DNA of 33,575 nucleotides. Source: Clostridiales bacterium (GTDB taxonomy: Bacteria > Bacillota > Clostridia > Lachnospirales > Lachnospiraceae). Shown here one piece after another: positions 8,538 through 16,679 of the stretch. The translations under genes and the position numbers were made by a program. The first letter of the stretch is position 1, and each line of letters opens with the position of its first letter. The stretch lies in NCBI GenBank assembly GCA_012522735.1, contig JAAYJU010000125.1, positions 1-33,575 of the forward strand, given 5' to 3'. The notes beneath the pieces were generated by a model. The model did no database searches. It saw only the letters and a list, made by a program, of their open reading frames with translations, and had not been told where the DNA came from.

Positions 8538-9506
8538 ATGTATATGGATTACTATGACATTATAGGACTAGGAACACCAGTCAAGGATTTACTTATTACT
8601 ATAGATGATATGCCTGTAAGAGATTCTGCGATAATGATAAATGACTACAGTAGTCAAGGTGGCGGTAAGGTGAGTACAGCAATGGTGGCAGCCGCCAGAT
8701 TAGGTGCAAAGGTTTCAATGTGTGGTGTCGTTGGTAGTGATAGCAAGGGTGAATTCATTATTGAGGATTTTAAGAGACATGGCATTGATGTAAGTCATAT
8801 GGTAATAGATGAAGGAAAAACCAGTGTATACTGCCTATGTATAGCCGAGAAGGAGACTCAGACAAGAAGGTTCTTTGGTAAAGCAGGAACAGCAAGAATG
8901 CTTGCTCTTGAAGACATGGATTATGATTACCTTAAATCTGCAAAAATAATTCATGTTGAGAGCGGTAACAATGTAATAAGGAATGCAGTAGAATTTGCCA
9001 AAAAGGAAGGGGTAACTGTATCCATTGATGCAGACAATTATACAGAGGAAATAGAGAATATGGAGCATCTTATAGATATATTTATTGCTTCAGAGTTTTA
9101 TTATAAGAAAAGGTTTCCTTCCCTTAGTCATGAAGAAGGATTAGCGTGTCTAGCAGAAAAAGGATGTAAGATAGCTATCTTCACCTTGGGTTCAAGAGGC
9201 TGCGTTGGATTGTATAACAATGAATATTTTAGCTTTCCTGCATTTACAGGACTAAATATAATCGATACAACAGGAGCTGGAGATGTGTTTCATGGAGCAT
9301 ACTTATCCGCTTATCTTAAAGGAATTGATCCTAAGGAATGTGCCAGAGTTGCCAGTGCAGTCTCGGCAATAAAATGTACAAGAATAGGCGGAAGGTCCGG
9401 TATTCCTGACTGGGATATGACAAGAAGCTTTCTAGATAATAACCAAATAGTAAATGAAGAAACACTTGATAAGAGAGTGGACTTCTACAGAAGCAAGGTT
9501 TTTTGA
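8538..9506 (+). CDS. PfkB-family carbohydrate kinase
   Basis: This is a ribokinase-fold sugar kinase of about 320 residues. The N-terminal signature Gly-Gly-Gly at 41-43 (SSQGGGKVSTA) binds the sugar. The C-terminal PfkB signature DTTGAGDVFHGAY holds the catalytic base Asp249 and the anion hole. The ADP-binding TLGSRGCV strand is present. Two starts are possible: ATG 8538 lies only 4 nt after the GAGAGGA site (8527-8533), while the in-frame ATG 8544 has a more normal 10-nt spacing, so the protein may begin MDYYDIIGLG. It sits between the permease and binding-protein genes. It probably phosphorylates the ketose formed by the isomerase at 16680. Whether the phosphate goes on C1 or C6 cannot be told. 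Confidence 0.92.
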   Translation: MYMDYYDIIGLGTPVKDLLITIDDMPVRDSAIMINDYSSQGGGKVSTAMVAAARLGAKVSMCGVVGSDSKGEFIIEDFKRHGIDVSHMVIDEGKTSVYCLCIAEKETQTRRFFGKAGTARMLALEDMDYDYLKSAKIIHVESGNNVIRNAVEFAKKEGVTVSIDADNYTEEIENMEHLIDIFIASEFYYKKRFPSLSHEEGLACLAEKGCKIAIFTLGSRGCVGLYNNEYFSFPAFTGLNIIDTTGAGDVFHGAYLSAYLKGIDPKECARVASAVSAIKCTRIGGRSGIPDWDMTRSFLDNNQIVNEETLDKRVDFYRSKVF

Positions 9507-9556
9507 TAATATAAATATTAATTTTGCTCTTGTATTGGGCTACATAATAATTTAAA

Positions 9557-9586
9557 TTAAGGGTAATGAGAAACATAAACCCTTAA
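9557..9586 (+). other. Intercistronic hairpin before the binding-protein gene
   Basis: TTAAGGGT (9557-9564) pairs with ACCCTTAA (9579-9586) around a 14-nt loop, in the 126-bp gap between the kinase and binding-protein genes. No T-run follows. Such a hairpin could raise binding-protein mRNA stability relative to upstream genes (inference). Confidence 0.5.
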
Positions 9587-9632
9587 ATATAAATTGCTAT
9601 AAATCATAACATAAACTTAAGGAGGAAAAGGT

Positions 9633-10982
9633 ATGAAAAGGAAATTGTTTGTATTGCTTTTATGCTGCTTGATGATAATGAGTAGTGTATTAGTAGGATG
9701 TAAGAAATCTGATAATGGTGATGTAAACAAAACAGATGATAACAAGAAAACAGAGTCTAAAGACACAGAGTCTAAAGACACAAATTCTAAAAGTTCAGAC
9801 ACCAAAAATGAAAAAACAACTATTACATGGCTTCATCATTTCCAAGAAGCAGGCATTCAGGAATGGTTGAATACTGTTGTTAAAACTTTTACGGAAGCTA
9901 ATCCGGATGTTGAAGTTCTTGTTGAAGTTGCTGGTGCAGACAACTACTCACAATTATTAAAAACAAAAATTGCATCAGATGATGCCCCTATGATATTTGA
10001 CTTATCAAATATTAGAGAATATCAAAATTATGTAGAAGCAGATCACCTTTATGATATTGGCGGCTTTGATTGCATAGCTGATATTGAGCCTGCTATGCTT
10101 CCAGCCGGACAGTATAATGGTGTCCAATATGGCATTCCTATCGATCAAACAGCATTTTGCGTGACCTATAATGAAGAAATCTTCAACGAGCTTAATTTGC
10201 AGGTTCCTACTACTATTTCTGAGATGCATGATGTATGCCAGAAATTAATTGATAATGGATATGATCCGTTTAACGCATCTATGGCTGAACAGTGGTGCAT
10301 GAATATTAATTATAATGTAATCTTAAGTCCATATTGCTTGATGGATGATAAGCAGTGGTATGTTGATAAGATGAACCTTACATCAAACTTCTCTGATGAT
10401 GAGAATTTTAAAAAAGCCTTTGAAACATTTGCAGGTTTGAAGCCTTACTGGGGCAATGATCCATTTGGTACTACCTGGGATGCAGAGCAGAATGCTTTAG
10501 CTGCTAAGAAAAGTGCTATGGTAGTAAATGGTTCTTGGACAGTTGATGGTGTCATGGGTAAAAACCCTGATATGAGCTTAAGAATCTTTGCTATGCCATC
10601 TTCGGAAGATCCTAAAGATGCTACTATGGTTATGAATGCAGGAAGTCAGTTGGTAGTCTATAATAGCTCAGATCCCGATAAGCTGGATGCAGCAGAAAGA
10701 CTATATAATCATATATATTCGCAAGAATCTGGTAAGCTTTTTGCAGATTTAGCATTTAGAATGTCGACAGTAAAAGGCGTAGACCTTACAGGCTCAGCCG
10801 CTATGAACGATATTGGTGTATATCCTGATGACCAGGTTTACATGTCAATGGGAGTAGAGACATTCACAGGAGAGTATGCTACCTTATTCCTTGACACAGT
10901 TCAGGGTCATCTGATGGAAAGTACATTTGATGTTGATGCTATGGCAAAAGCACTTGACAAAGCCTTTTCTGCTATTCAATAA
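9633..10982 (+). CDS. Extracellular sugar-binding lipoprotein of the ABC importer
   Basis: This is a family 1 solute-binding protein of 449 residues that captures sugars outside the cell and delivers them to the two permeases. A lipoprotein signal peptide is clear: basic MKRK, a hydrophobic stretch 5-19, and the lipobox LVGC with Cys23 as the lipidated residue. Residues 24-65 form a Lys/Asp/Ser/Thr-rich linker that includes a repeated ESKDT unit. The mature domain starts near TITWLHHFQEAG and contains the family blocks GVQYGIPIDQTAFCVTYN and KKSAMVVNGSWTVDG. AAGGAGG lies at 9619-9625. The ligand is probably an oligosaccharide, given two intracellular glycosidases in the same operon. Confidence 0.94.
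   Translation: MKRKLFVLLLCCLMIMSSVLVGCKKSDNGDVNKTDDNKKTESKDTESKDTNSKSSDTKNEKTTITWLHHFQEAGIQEWLNTVVKTFTEANPDVEVLVEVAGADNYSQLLKTKIASDDAPMIFDLSNIREYQNYVEADHLYDIGGFDCIADIEPAMLPAGQYNGVQYGIPIDQTAFCVTYNEEIFNELNLQVPTTISEMHDVCQKLIDNGYDPFNASMAEQWCMNINYNVILSPYCLMDDKQWYVDKMNLTSNFSDDENFKKAFETFAGLKPYWGNDPFGTTWDAEQNALAAKKSAMVVNGSWTVDGVMGKNPDMSLRIFAMPSSEDPKDATMVMNAGSQLVVYNSSDPDKLDAAERLYNHIYSQESGKLFADLAFRMSTVKGVDLTGSAAMNDIGVYPDDQVYMSMGVETFTGEYATLFLDTVQGHLMESTFDVDAMAKALDKAFSAIQ
9750..9794 (+). repeat. 15-bp tandem repeat encoding the lipoprotein linker
   Basis: Two identical copies of ACAGAGTCTAAAGAC (9750-9764 and 9765-9779) are followed by a degenerate third (9780-9794). They encode TESKD units in the linker after the lipidated cysteine, where length variation should be tolerated. 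Confidence 0.8.
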
Positions 10983-10998
10983 TCAATATTCTTATTCA

Positions 10999-11073
10999 GG
11001 GGGACTGGTTCTATTGAGTAAGTGCGCTTTATGCATAATAAGCATAAAAACACTAAAACAGAAGCAGTCCTCC
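10999..11073 (+). other. Nested RNA hairpins between the binding-protein and glycosidase genes
   Basis: The outer stem pairs GGGGGACTG (10999-11007) with CAGTCCTCC (11065-11073), 9 bp with one G-U pair. The inner stem pairs TTTATGC (11028-11034) with GCATAAA (11042-11048). The downstream TTATTGTATT is only moderately T-rich. It may be a partial terminator or a processing and stability element that lowers glycosidase expression relative to the binding protein. Confidence 0.5.
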
Positions 11074-11111
11074 TTATTGTATTAATTCATCATAGAACGG
11101 AGGTATACATA

Positions 11112-13121
11112 ATGCATGAAATAAATCTAAATAACATAAGTGTAAGACTAGATGATTATGGTATTTATAAAGTATTTCAGAAAGAACAACTGATAATTTC
11201 TGCATATAGTCATGCAGAAACTGTTGATAGACGAATAATATCTACAAGGGATTCATCTCTAATTGAATGCACAAGTGAGAAGATAAATAATGAGATAGGC
11301 TCCGGACTTAGTCTTAAGGCTCTTTATAAGGATTCATCAGAGCTTTATTTGGAGATAATAATATCAATATATGAAGAGCAATTTATATCAGTACAAGCTA
11401 TTCTTAGCAAAAAAGGGACAAATGCTTCTACCCGTCTGATTACTCCCATAGCCATGATACCGCCAACCACAGAATGTCCTGAGGAGATAAGAACTCATAA
11501 AACACGTATGCTATTGGTTCCATATGATAATGATATGTGGGCCAGATATGAGGTTGTTCCATTAAGACCGGGACGTATAAGTAATGATGTATCGGTCTTA
11601 TTTGATCCAGAAAGCTACACTGGATTGCTAATAGGAGCAGTTGATTTTAACACTTGGAAAAATGCAATAGAATGTTCTGCCTATGATGCCAGAACAATTG
11701 ATGTATATAGCGGAGCTGCACATGCAGAAACTCATGACATCTGTTCCCATGGTGCTGTAACAGGTGAGAAGGTTGCTTCGTCACGGTTTGTTATCATGTA
11801 TGCTAATGATGTAAGAGACTCTTTAGAAAGGTATGCCAATATATGTAATAAGGTTAAGCCCCATCTTCCATGGGATGAGGGAGTAATATTTGGATGGAAT
11901 AGCTTTTCAGGCTTGGCATCACGCCTTTCTGCTGAAAATTATGAAACTGCAGGAGACTTTTTATATGAGGAGCTTATGCCAAACTCATATGGTAATGATG
12001 GAGTTACGTATGTTAATTTCGATGCACTATGGTGGAGAATCCCTGAAGATATTATGCTAAAGATTGTAAAGAAATTTCATGATAGAGGGCAAAAGGTTGG
12101 TATATATGCAGCACCATTTGCATATTACGGATCGAATTTTAAGGCTGATCCTTCCGAACCTATACCTGGCTTTGAACCTCACACATATTCAGAAATTCTA
12201 CTTCATGATGAGAAAGGAAATATTCTACCTAAAATAGATAATAGTCTGCCTATGGATGTTACCCATCCGATATGGGAAAAACTGATGGAAAAAAAGCTTG
12301 AGGATTTTGTTCGTTGGGGCTTTGACTATGTGAAACTTGATTTTCTAAGCCATGGTGGAGTAGAAGGAGTAAGATATGATAAATCATGTATGACAGGAAG
12401 ACAGGCTCTAGAACGAGGTTATTCCTTTATAACTAGAAGATTATCACCTGAAAAAATCGGTAGACCGTTTTTTATTAGCCTATCTATAGCACCACTATTT
12501 CCTCATTCCTACGGACATGCCAGACGCATATCCTGTGATTCCTTTGGACATATACTTGATACAGAGTATGAGCTGAATGCTTTGACCTATGGATGGTGGC
12601 AAAACAGGCATCTTTATCAATTTACAGATCCTGACCACGCAACCCTTTATAAGAGCTTTGAGAGTCCTGAAATTACCTCAATACAGGAAGCTAGGTCAAG
12701 ATATACTTCGGCTACAATATCCGGAACTGTAATTCTACTAAGTGAAGATTTTGGACCCGATGTTGGACCTAATAATAGTGCTAAAATGCATGAAGAAGCC
12801 AGAACTAGAGTTAAGGCCATCGCTACTAATCCTGAAATTAATAATATTGCTAGAATTGGAAAGGCATTTCGTCCTCTAGAGCTTGATGGAGTTAAAGCAT
12901 CAGAAGCATATTATTTATCTCATGAAGGGCATATATATCTAGCCTTATTTAATTTTGAAGATAGAAAAGCAGAAAAGAAAGTTAATATCAGAGATGTTGG
13001 ACTAGATAAATCCATAAAAGCGATTGAATTATGGCAAAATAAAACTTATACAATACATGATAATATGCTTACAGTTGAACTAGATGGATGTGATGCAGCT
13101 TTATTTGAAATATTTAGATGA
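11112..13121 (+). CDS. Clan GH-D glycoside hydrolase, GH36/GH27 alpha-galactosidase-like
   Basis: This large cytoplasmic glycosidase has 669 residues from the chosen start. It has an N-terminal beta-sandwich (about 1-245), a TIM barrel (about 255-580, opening with GVIFGWNSF) and a C-terminal beta domain. The likely nucleophile is Asp410 in WGFDYVKLDFLSHGG, which matches the YxKxD motif of GH36/GH27. The likely acid/base is Asp476 in HARRISCDSFG. I chose ATG 11112 because GGAGG lies at 11099-11103; an upstream in-frame GTG at 11022 falls inside the hairpin region and has no such site. There is no signal peptide. Alpha-galactosidase is the best guess from the clan, but the exact family and sugar are uncertain. 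It ends 30 bp from the convergent response regulator gene. Confidence 0.8.
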   Translation: MHEINLNNISVRLDDYGIYKVFQKEQLIISAYSHAETVDRRIISTRDSSLIECTSEKINNEIGSGLSLKALYKDSSELYLEIIISIYEEQFISVQAILSKKGTNASTRLITPIAMIPPTTECPEEIRTHKTRMLLVPYDNDMWARYEVVPLRPGRISNDVSVLFDPESYTGLLIGAVDFNTWKNAIECSAYDARTIDVYSGAAHAETHDICSHGAVTGEKVASSRFVIMYANDVRDSLERYANICNKVKPHLPWDEGVIFGWNSFSGLASRLSAENYETAGDFLYEELMPNSYGNDGVTYVNFDALWWRIPEDIMLKIVKKFHDRGQKVGIYAAPFAYYGSNFKADPSEPIPGFEPHTYSEILLHDEKGNILPKIDNSLPMDVTHPIWEKLMEKKLEDFVRWGFDYVKLDFLSHGGVEGVRYDKSCMTGRQALERGYSFITRRLSPEKIGRPFFISLSIAPLFPHSYGHARRISCDSFGHILDTEYELNALTYGWWQNRHLYQFTDPDHATLYKSFESPEITSIQEARSRYTSATISGTVILLSEDFGPDVGPNNSAKMHEEARTRVKAIATNPEINNIARIGKAFRPLELDGVKASEAYYLSHEGHIYLALFNFEDRKAEKKVNIRDVGLDKSIKAIELWQNKTYTIHDNMLTVELDGCDAALFEIFR

Positions 13122-13151
13122 TTCTATAGTAGCGGTAGTATTTCTAAAGAA

Positions 13152-13889
13152 CTAAAGATTAAAAAGTAACTTAAATTCTGCAATATAAGATCTACTTACG
13201 GGTATTTCTTCATCACTACCCTTAATGCGTATATTATAAGTTGAGTTGAACATTGGATAAATAGATTCAACCTTGTTGATATTAATTAGATAACCTCGGT
13301 GACATCTATACCAACCGAAGCCCTTGAGCTTATCTTCCCAGTAGTTCATGTTGTGCTTCAATATGTATTCACAGTTTTGTGTGTGCAGAAGAATATCTCG
13401 CTGCATGATTTTAATGAATAACCCATCACTTGAATCTGTAACGACATATCTATTCTTATATAAACCTGTTATCTTAACAACATCCTTATCATCTTTCTGG
13501 TCTGTTGTATCTACTTGTGTAATGGATGAATTTATATGATGACAAAGCTTATCTATTGTACGCTTAAGCTTAGATGTAGTTACAGGCTTTAATATATAGT
13601 CAAAAGCATTAACTCTAAATGCGTCGAGGGCATATATATCATAAGCCGTTATAAATACTGTTTTAATATTTGGATTGATATTATATGCCTTTTCGGCCAT
13701 CTCCATTCCATTCACATTAGGCATAGCAATATCAACAAAAATAGCATCTATATAAAGCTTGCCTAGCTGTTCAACTGCATCCAGTGAGTTTGTCGTCTCG
13801 TAAACAATTTCGATTTCTGAAAACTGCTTTAAAATGTACTTTAGATTATCGAGAACTAACTGTTCGTCATCAACTATCATTATCTTCAT
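13152..13889 (-). CDS. LytTR-family response regulator
   Basis: This two-component response regulator binds DNA through a LytTR domain. The receiver domain spans about 1-120, with acidic residues in MIVDDEQ, phosphoacceptor Asp53 (AIFVDIAMPN), Thr82 region (VFITAYD) and Lys102 (YILKPV), all intact. The LytTR domain covers about 145-245 and has the typical GWYRCHRGYLININKVESI core and the VSRSY ending. AAAGGAG lies just upstream on the minus strand. It is 19 bp downstream of the LytS-type kinase gene and surely its partner. It probably controls the flanking sugar genes, as LytS/LytTR pairs next to carbon-source genes often do, though no LytTR direct repeats could be identified by eye. Confidence 0.94.
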   Translation of the reverse strand: MKIMIVDDEQLVLDNLKYILKQFSEIEIVYETTNSLDAVEQLGKLYIDAIFVDIAMPNVNGMEMAEKAYNINPNIKTVFITAYDIYALDAFRVNAFDYILKPVTTSKLKRTIDKLCHHINSSITQVDTTDQKDDKDVVKITGLYKNRYVVTDSSDGLFIKIMQRDILLHTQNCEYILKHNMNYWEDKLKGFGWYRCHRGYLININKVESIYPMFNSTYNIRIKGSDEEIPVSRSYIAEFKLLFNL

Positions 13890-13908
13890 TGCACTTCTCC
13901 TTTTCTGT

Positions 13909-16467
13909 TTATAAATCGTATTGTATGGGTATCTTAAAAGCTACTGTAGTTCCGATATTAACACTACTTTCAATATGAAGCTCTTGATTGTAATAAATCA
14001 AAAGACGTTTCCTAAGATTGCTTAGCCCGATAGAATTAGTGTTTTGCCCATTCATAACCTCATCGATACGTTCAGGGGACATTCCTATACCATCATCCTT
14101 TACTTGAATTTCTACATAATCTCCCTTAGCCCTGACATCAACTGAAATGTTAAGAATCTTATGCTTGTTGATACTATGCTTTATGGAATTTTCAACTATT
14201 GGTTCAATTAATAGAGGTAATATCAAGCATTCATCTGGACAATCTTTATTTATATGATATTGTATAGCTTCTCCAAATCTTGCCTTTTCAATTTCAAGAT
14301 ACGAAATTATTAAATCAATTTCTCTATAAATAGGAATATAAGTGTATAACTCGCCAGCAAATAAGCTACCTCTTAAATAATCGCTGAAATTTGATAGAAG
14401 ATTATAAGCCTTCATAGGTTGCTCCAAACATAGTTGCATTATAGTACTCATGGTATTAAATATAAAATGCGGATTCATCTGAGACTGTAGAAAATCCAGC
14501 CGTGACTTTAATGCAGATTCAACAGATTTTTTCAGCATAATAAGAGAGTAAATTTTTTGTATAAATTCCTTTTGAGAAAATGGTGTAACTAGAACATCAT
14601 TAACATTATCCAATATATTTTCATTCTGTATTTGAACAGAGGATTTCTTAATTAAAATAATCGGAAGCTGGCCTAATGAGTAATTCTTTCTTATATATTC
14701 GCTTAGTTCATATCCAGTCATATTCAAAAATGTTGAACCGATTATTACCAGACTTATATTTGTATTTTTATCTATATAGCTTAATGCATCCATACCGGTA
14801 GAAAATACCTTAAGCTTATATGGCTCATATTTCAAATAGGATTTAATTAATTCTATTTGTTCCGGCATAGTGCTTACTAAGACAATCTTTGTCTTATCAG
14901 ATATTTCTGATGGTGGTTCATAAGGGTTATTAGTTGATGTTACTTCTGTTGAATTATCAACCCATACAGGAAGGGTATATTCAATTTCGAGTACTTTCCT
15001 TGAATTTATCCTCATACTAGTTGAGCTTTGATGCATATGAAGGATATTTTTTGCTATTACTAGGGGAAGGTCTTCTTCGTGAGAAATGTAGTCAATATAT
15101 TTCTTTTTGTTGATTACTCTTTTAAATTTGTTTATTAGTCTAATTTTATTAGTATCGGTATTTATTCTCATTCTAACATAGATAAAATCATTATTATGTC
15201 TACTTGATATATCTATGGTATTACCTGCATTAAAATCATTTAGTGTAAATAAAAGGGTCTCATTAGCCTGCATTAGTAGATATGGATCGCCAATGATATA
15301 TATATTTTCATCAATCTCTATATTGATATTGTTAGACAGATTGTTGCTTTCATTGGCGATTTCACTGATAGCGCTTTCTAATATAGTCTTCATACTGATT
15401 TTAACTCTTTCAGGCTTAATCTGGTTACCTGTTAACATTCTATAGGAACTAATATCATTAATATGATTTTTTAAGTTATAAACCTCATGATTCAAATCTC
15501 TTAATATATCTTCCTGCTTGGAGTTCAAGCTACCTATACTTTTATTCATTATCATGTTATTAAGATAATCAATTTTATTAATTGGTGTATAGCAATACTT
15601 AATAATCAATTCGGTTATTTCCGTTTTATGCCTAGTTAAATCTTGAATCCTTCTATTGGAGACTCTTCCGAATAATAAGCCTAATCGATAATTTTGAAAG
15701 AAACAAAAAAATTGTAATGTGACATATATACAGAATAGTAAGAGAAAGCTTTTTGTATAAAATTTGTGCACTGAAGAAAAAACATCTAACTTATACCATG
15801 AAATAAGATATAAAACAAAAAGAGAAAAAAGACTAAAAGGTATAATGAGCCATTGAGATGGCTTATCTCTATATCTTAAGATACTTATACATATATATAA
15901 TGTTAAAATCAATATTATAAAGAAAAAAGTCTTCAGAACTTCCAAGGCTACTAAAGGCTTAACCATTACAACAGAAATTGAGAGTATGATTCCAATAATG
16001 AAGAGTAATGTTTTATATATATCTACATACTTAATCTTAGTTTGTTCTAATAAAATACTATAGACACAGACAATAAACATGATAAGAAAAACATCGCCAC
16101 TTTTAGTCCATATTTTTGCAGCCTTGGTTCCAGCATAGAACAATGTATCTGTTTCCCATATAGTAGTAATAACACCGGCGGATAAGAAGAACAGTCTTGC
16201 ATATTTAAGAAAAGAGACAATTTCATAAGAAAATATATAAAGCAAGATACAGCAGATACCTAAGACACATAGAATCACCGACATAACAAGTTTTGTGAGT
16301 AGCTGATTTATTATACTATTTGCAGCAAGAAGATTTTTATTTACATATAGGGAGTATTTGAATAAATTTATCTGCTTATTAATTACAAAAATAATTAGAA
16401 ATACAGTCCAGATCATAAATAATAATGTAAGTATATTTTGGAATATTTTCACTCGAGTGTTTTTCAT
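13909..16467 (-). CDS. LytS/YesM-type sensor histidine kinase with internal degenerate kinase and receiver modules
   Basis: This is an 852-residue membrane sensor. The N-terminal 260 residues hold about eight hydrophobic segments (for example 10-30, 60-80, 125-140, 153-170, 180-197, 206-224 and 240-258), with a small extracytoplasmic stretch at 31-59. Residues 275-505 resemble a HisKA/HATPase pair but are degenerate: the H-box aligns as KYCYTPI, with Lys290 in place of His, and no glycine-rich ATP box is seen. Residues 526-645 are receiver-like but have Gly577 at the phosphoacceptor position, no acidic pair, and TPF instead of the Lys-Pro motif. Residues 650-850 are a normal His_kinase/HATPase module: His667 in QMNPHFIFN, Asn760 in PIVENSIKHS and DDGIGMS at 791-797. 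It lies upstream of its response regulator. The ligand may be a sugar. Confidence 0.9.
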   Translation of the reverse strand: MKNTRVKIFQNILTLLFMIWTVFLIIFVINKQINLFKYSLYVNKNLLAANSIINQLLTKLVMSVILCVLGICCILLYIFSYEIVSFLKYARLFFLSAGVITTIWETDTLFYAGTKAAKIWTKSGDVFLIMFIVCVYSILLEQTKIKYVDIYKTLLFIIGIILSISVVMVKPLVALEVLKTFFFIILILTLYICISILRYRDKPSQWLIIPFSLFSLFVLYLISWYKLDVFSSVHKFYTKSFLLLFCIYVTLQFFCFFQNYRLGLLFGRVSNRRIQDLTRHKTEITELIIKYCYTPINKIDYLNNMIMNKSIGSLNSKQEDILRDLNHEVYNLKNHINDISSYRMLTGNQIKPERVKISMKTILESAISEIANESNNLSNNINIEIDENIYIIGDPYLLMQANETLLFTLNDFNAGNTIDISSRHNNDFIYVRMRINTDTNKIRLINKFKRVINKKKYIDYISHEEDLPLVIAKNILHMHQSSTSMRINSRKVLEIEYTLPVWVDNSTEVTSTNNPYEPPSEISDKTKIVLVSTMPEQIELIKSYLKYEPYKLKVFSTGMDALSYIDKNTNISLVIIGSTFLNMTGYELSEYIRKNYSLGQLPIILIKKSSVQIQNENILDNVNDVLVTPFSQKEFIQKIYSLIMLKKSVESALKSRLDFLQSQMNPHFIFNTMSTIMQLCLEQPMKAYNLLSNFSDYLRGSLFAGELYTYIPIYREIDLIISYLEIEKARFGEAIQYHINKDCPDECLILPLLIEPIVENSIKHSINKHKILNISVDVRAKGDYVEIQVKDDGIGMSPERIDEVMNGQNTNSIGLSNLRKRLLIYYNQELHIESSVNIGTTVAFKIPIQYDL

Positions 16468-16490
16468 AATCTCACCTAAATTCAGCCATA

Positions 16491-16519
16491 ATTACACTTC
16501 AGTACCTGAATTATGTAAT
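16491..16519. promoter_or_regulatory. Dyad in the kinase/isomerase regulatory region (possible operator)
   Basis: The core TTCAGTACCTGAA (16498-16510) is a perfect 5-3-5 dyad. Outer ATTAC (16491-16495) and GTAAT (16515-16519) add imperfect symmetry. It lies just upstream of the rightward -35 box and inside the leader of the leftward kinase transcript, so a bound protein could affect both. Confidence 0.45.
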
Positions 16520-16547
16520 TTGTACAATATAAATTTACACATATAAT
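16520..16547 (+). promoter_or_regulatory. Rightward promoter for the isomerase operon
   Basis: -35 TTGTAC (16520-16525), a 16-bp spacer, -10 TATAAT (16542-16547). The start is expected near 16554, giving a leader of about 125 nt. It fully overlaps the leftward kinase promoter. Confidence 0.6.
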
Positions 16548-16576
16548 ATTATATATTAAAATTTTATATGAGTCAA
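16548..16576 (-). promoter_or_regulatory. Leftward promoter for the sensor kinase and response regulator
   Basis: On the minus strand, -35 TTGACT (plus-strand 16571-16576), a 17-bp spacer, -10 TATAAT (plus-strand 16548-16553). This is a near-consensus sigma-A promoter about 80 bp before the kinase start. Confidence 0.7.
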
Positions 16577-16607
16577 GCAAATAAGCCCTTTGAGCAAGGG
16601 CTCATAT
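16566..16607 (+). other. Hairpin in the isomerase operon leader
   Basis: ATATGAG (16566-16572) can pair with CTCATAT (16601-16607), and inside it AGCCCT (16584-16589) with AGGGCT (16597-16602). The two stems share two bases, so they compete partly. No T-run follows. It lies in the transcribed leader, 57 bp before the ribosome binding site. Confidence 0.45.
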
Positions 16608-16679
16608 GCACAAAAAACTATAAAAATAGATGTATTTACTGTGTCTTTTTTTATGAATATGACAAGGAGGATGTGCCCT

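Noticed and set aside
11022-11111. N-terminal extension of the GH-D glycosidase from GTG 11022
   Set aside because: No Shine-Dalgarno sequence, lies in a hairpin region, and GGAGG plus ATG 11112 gives a normal start.
16590-16679. N-terminal extension of the isomerase from 16590
   Set aside because: The codons fall in the leader hairpin and AAGGAGG lies 9 bases before ATG 16680; the extra residues do not look like the family.
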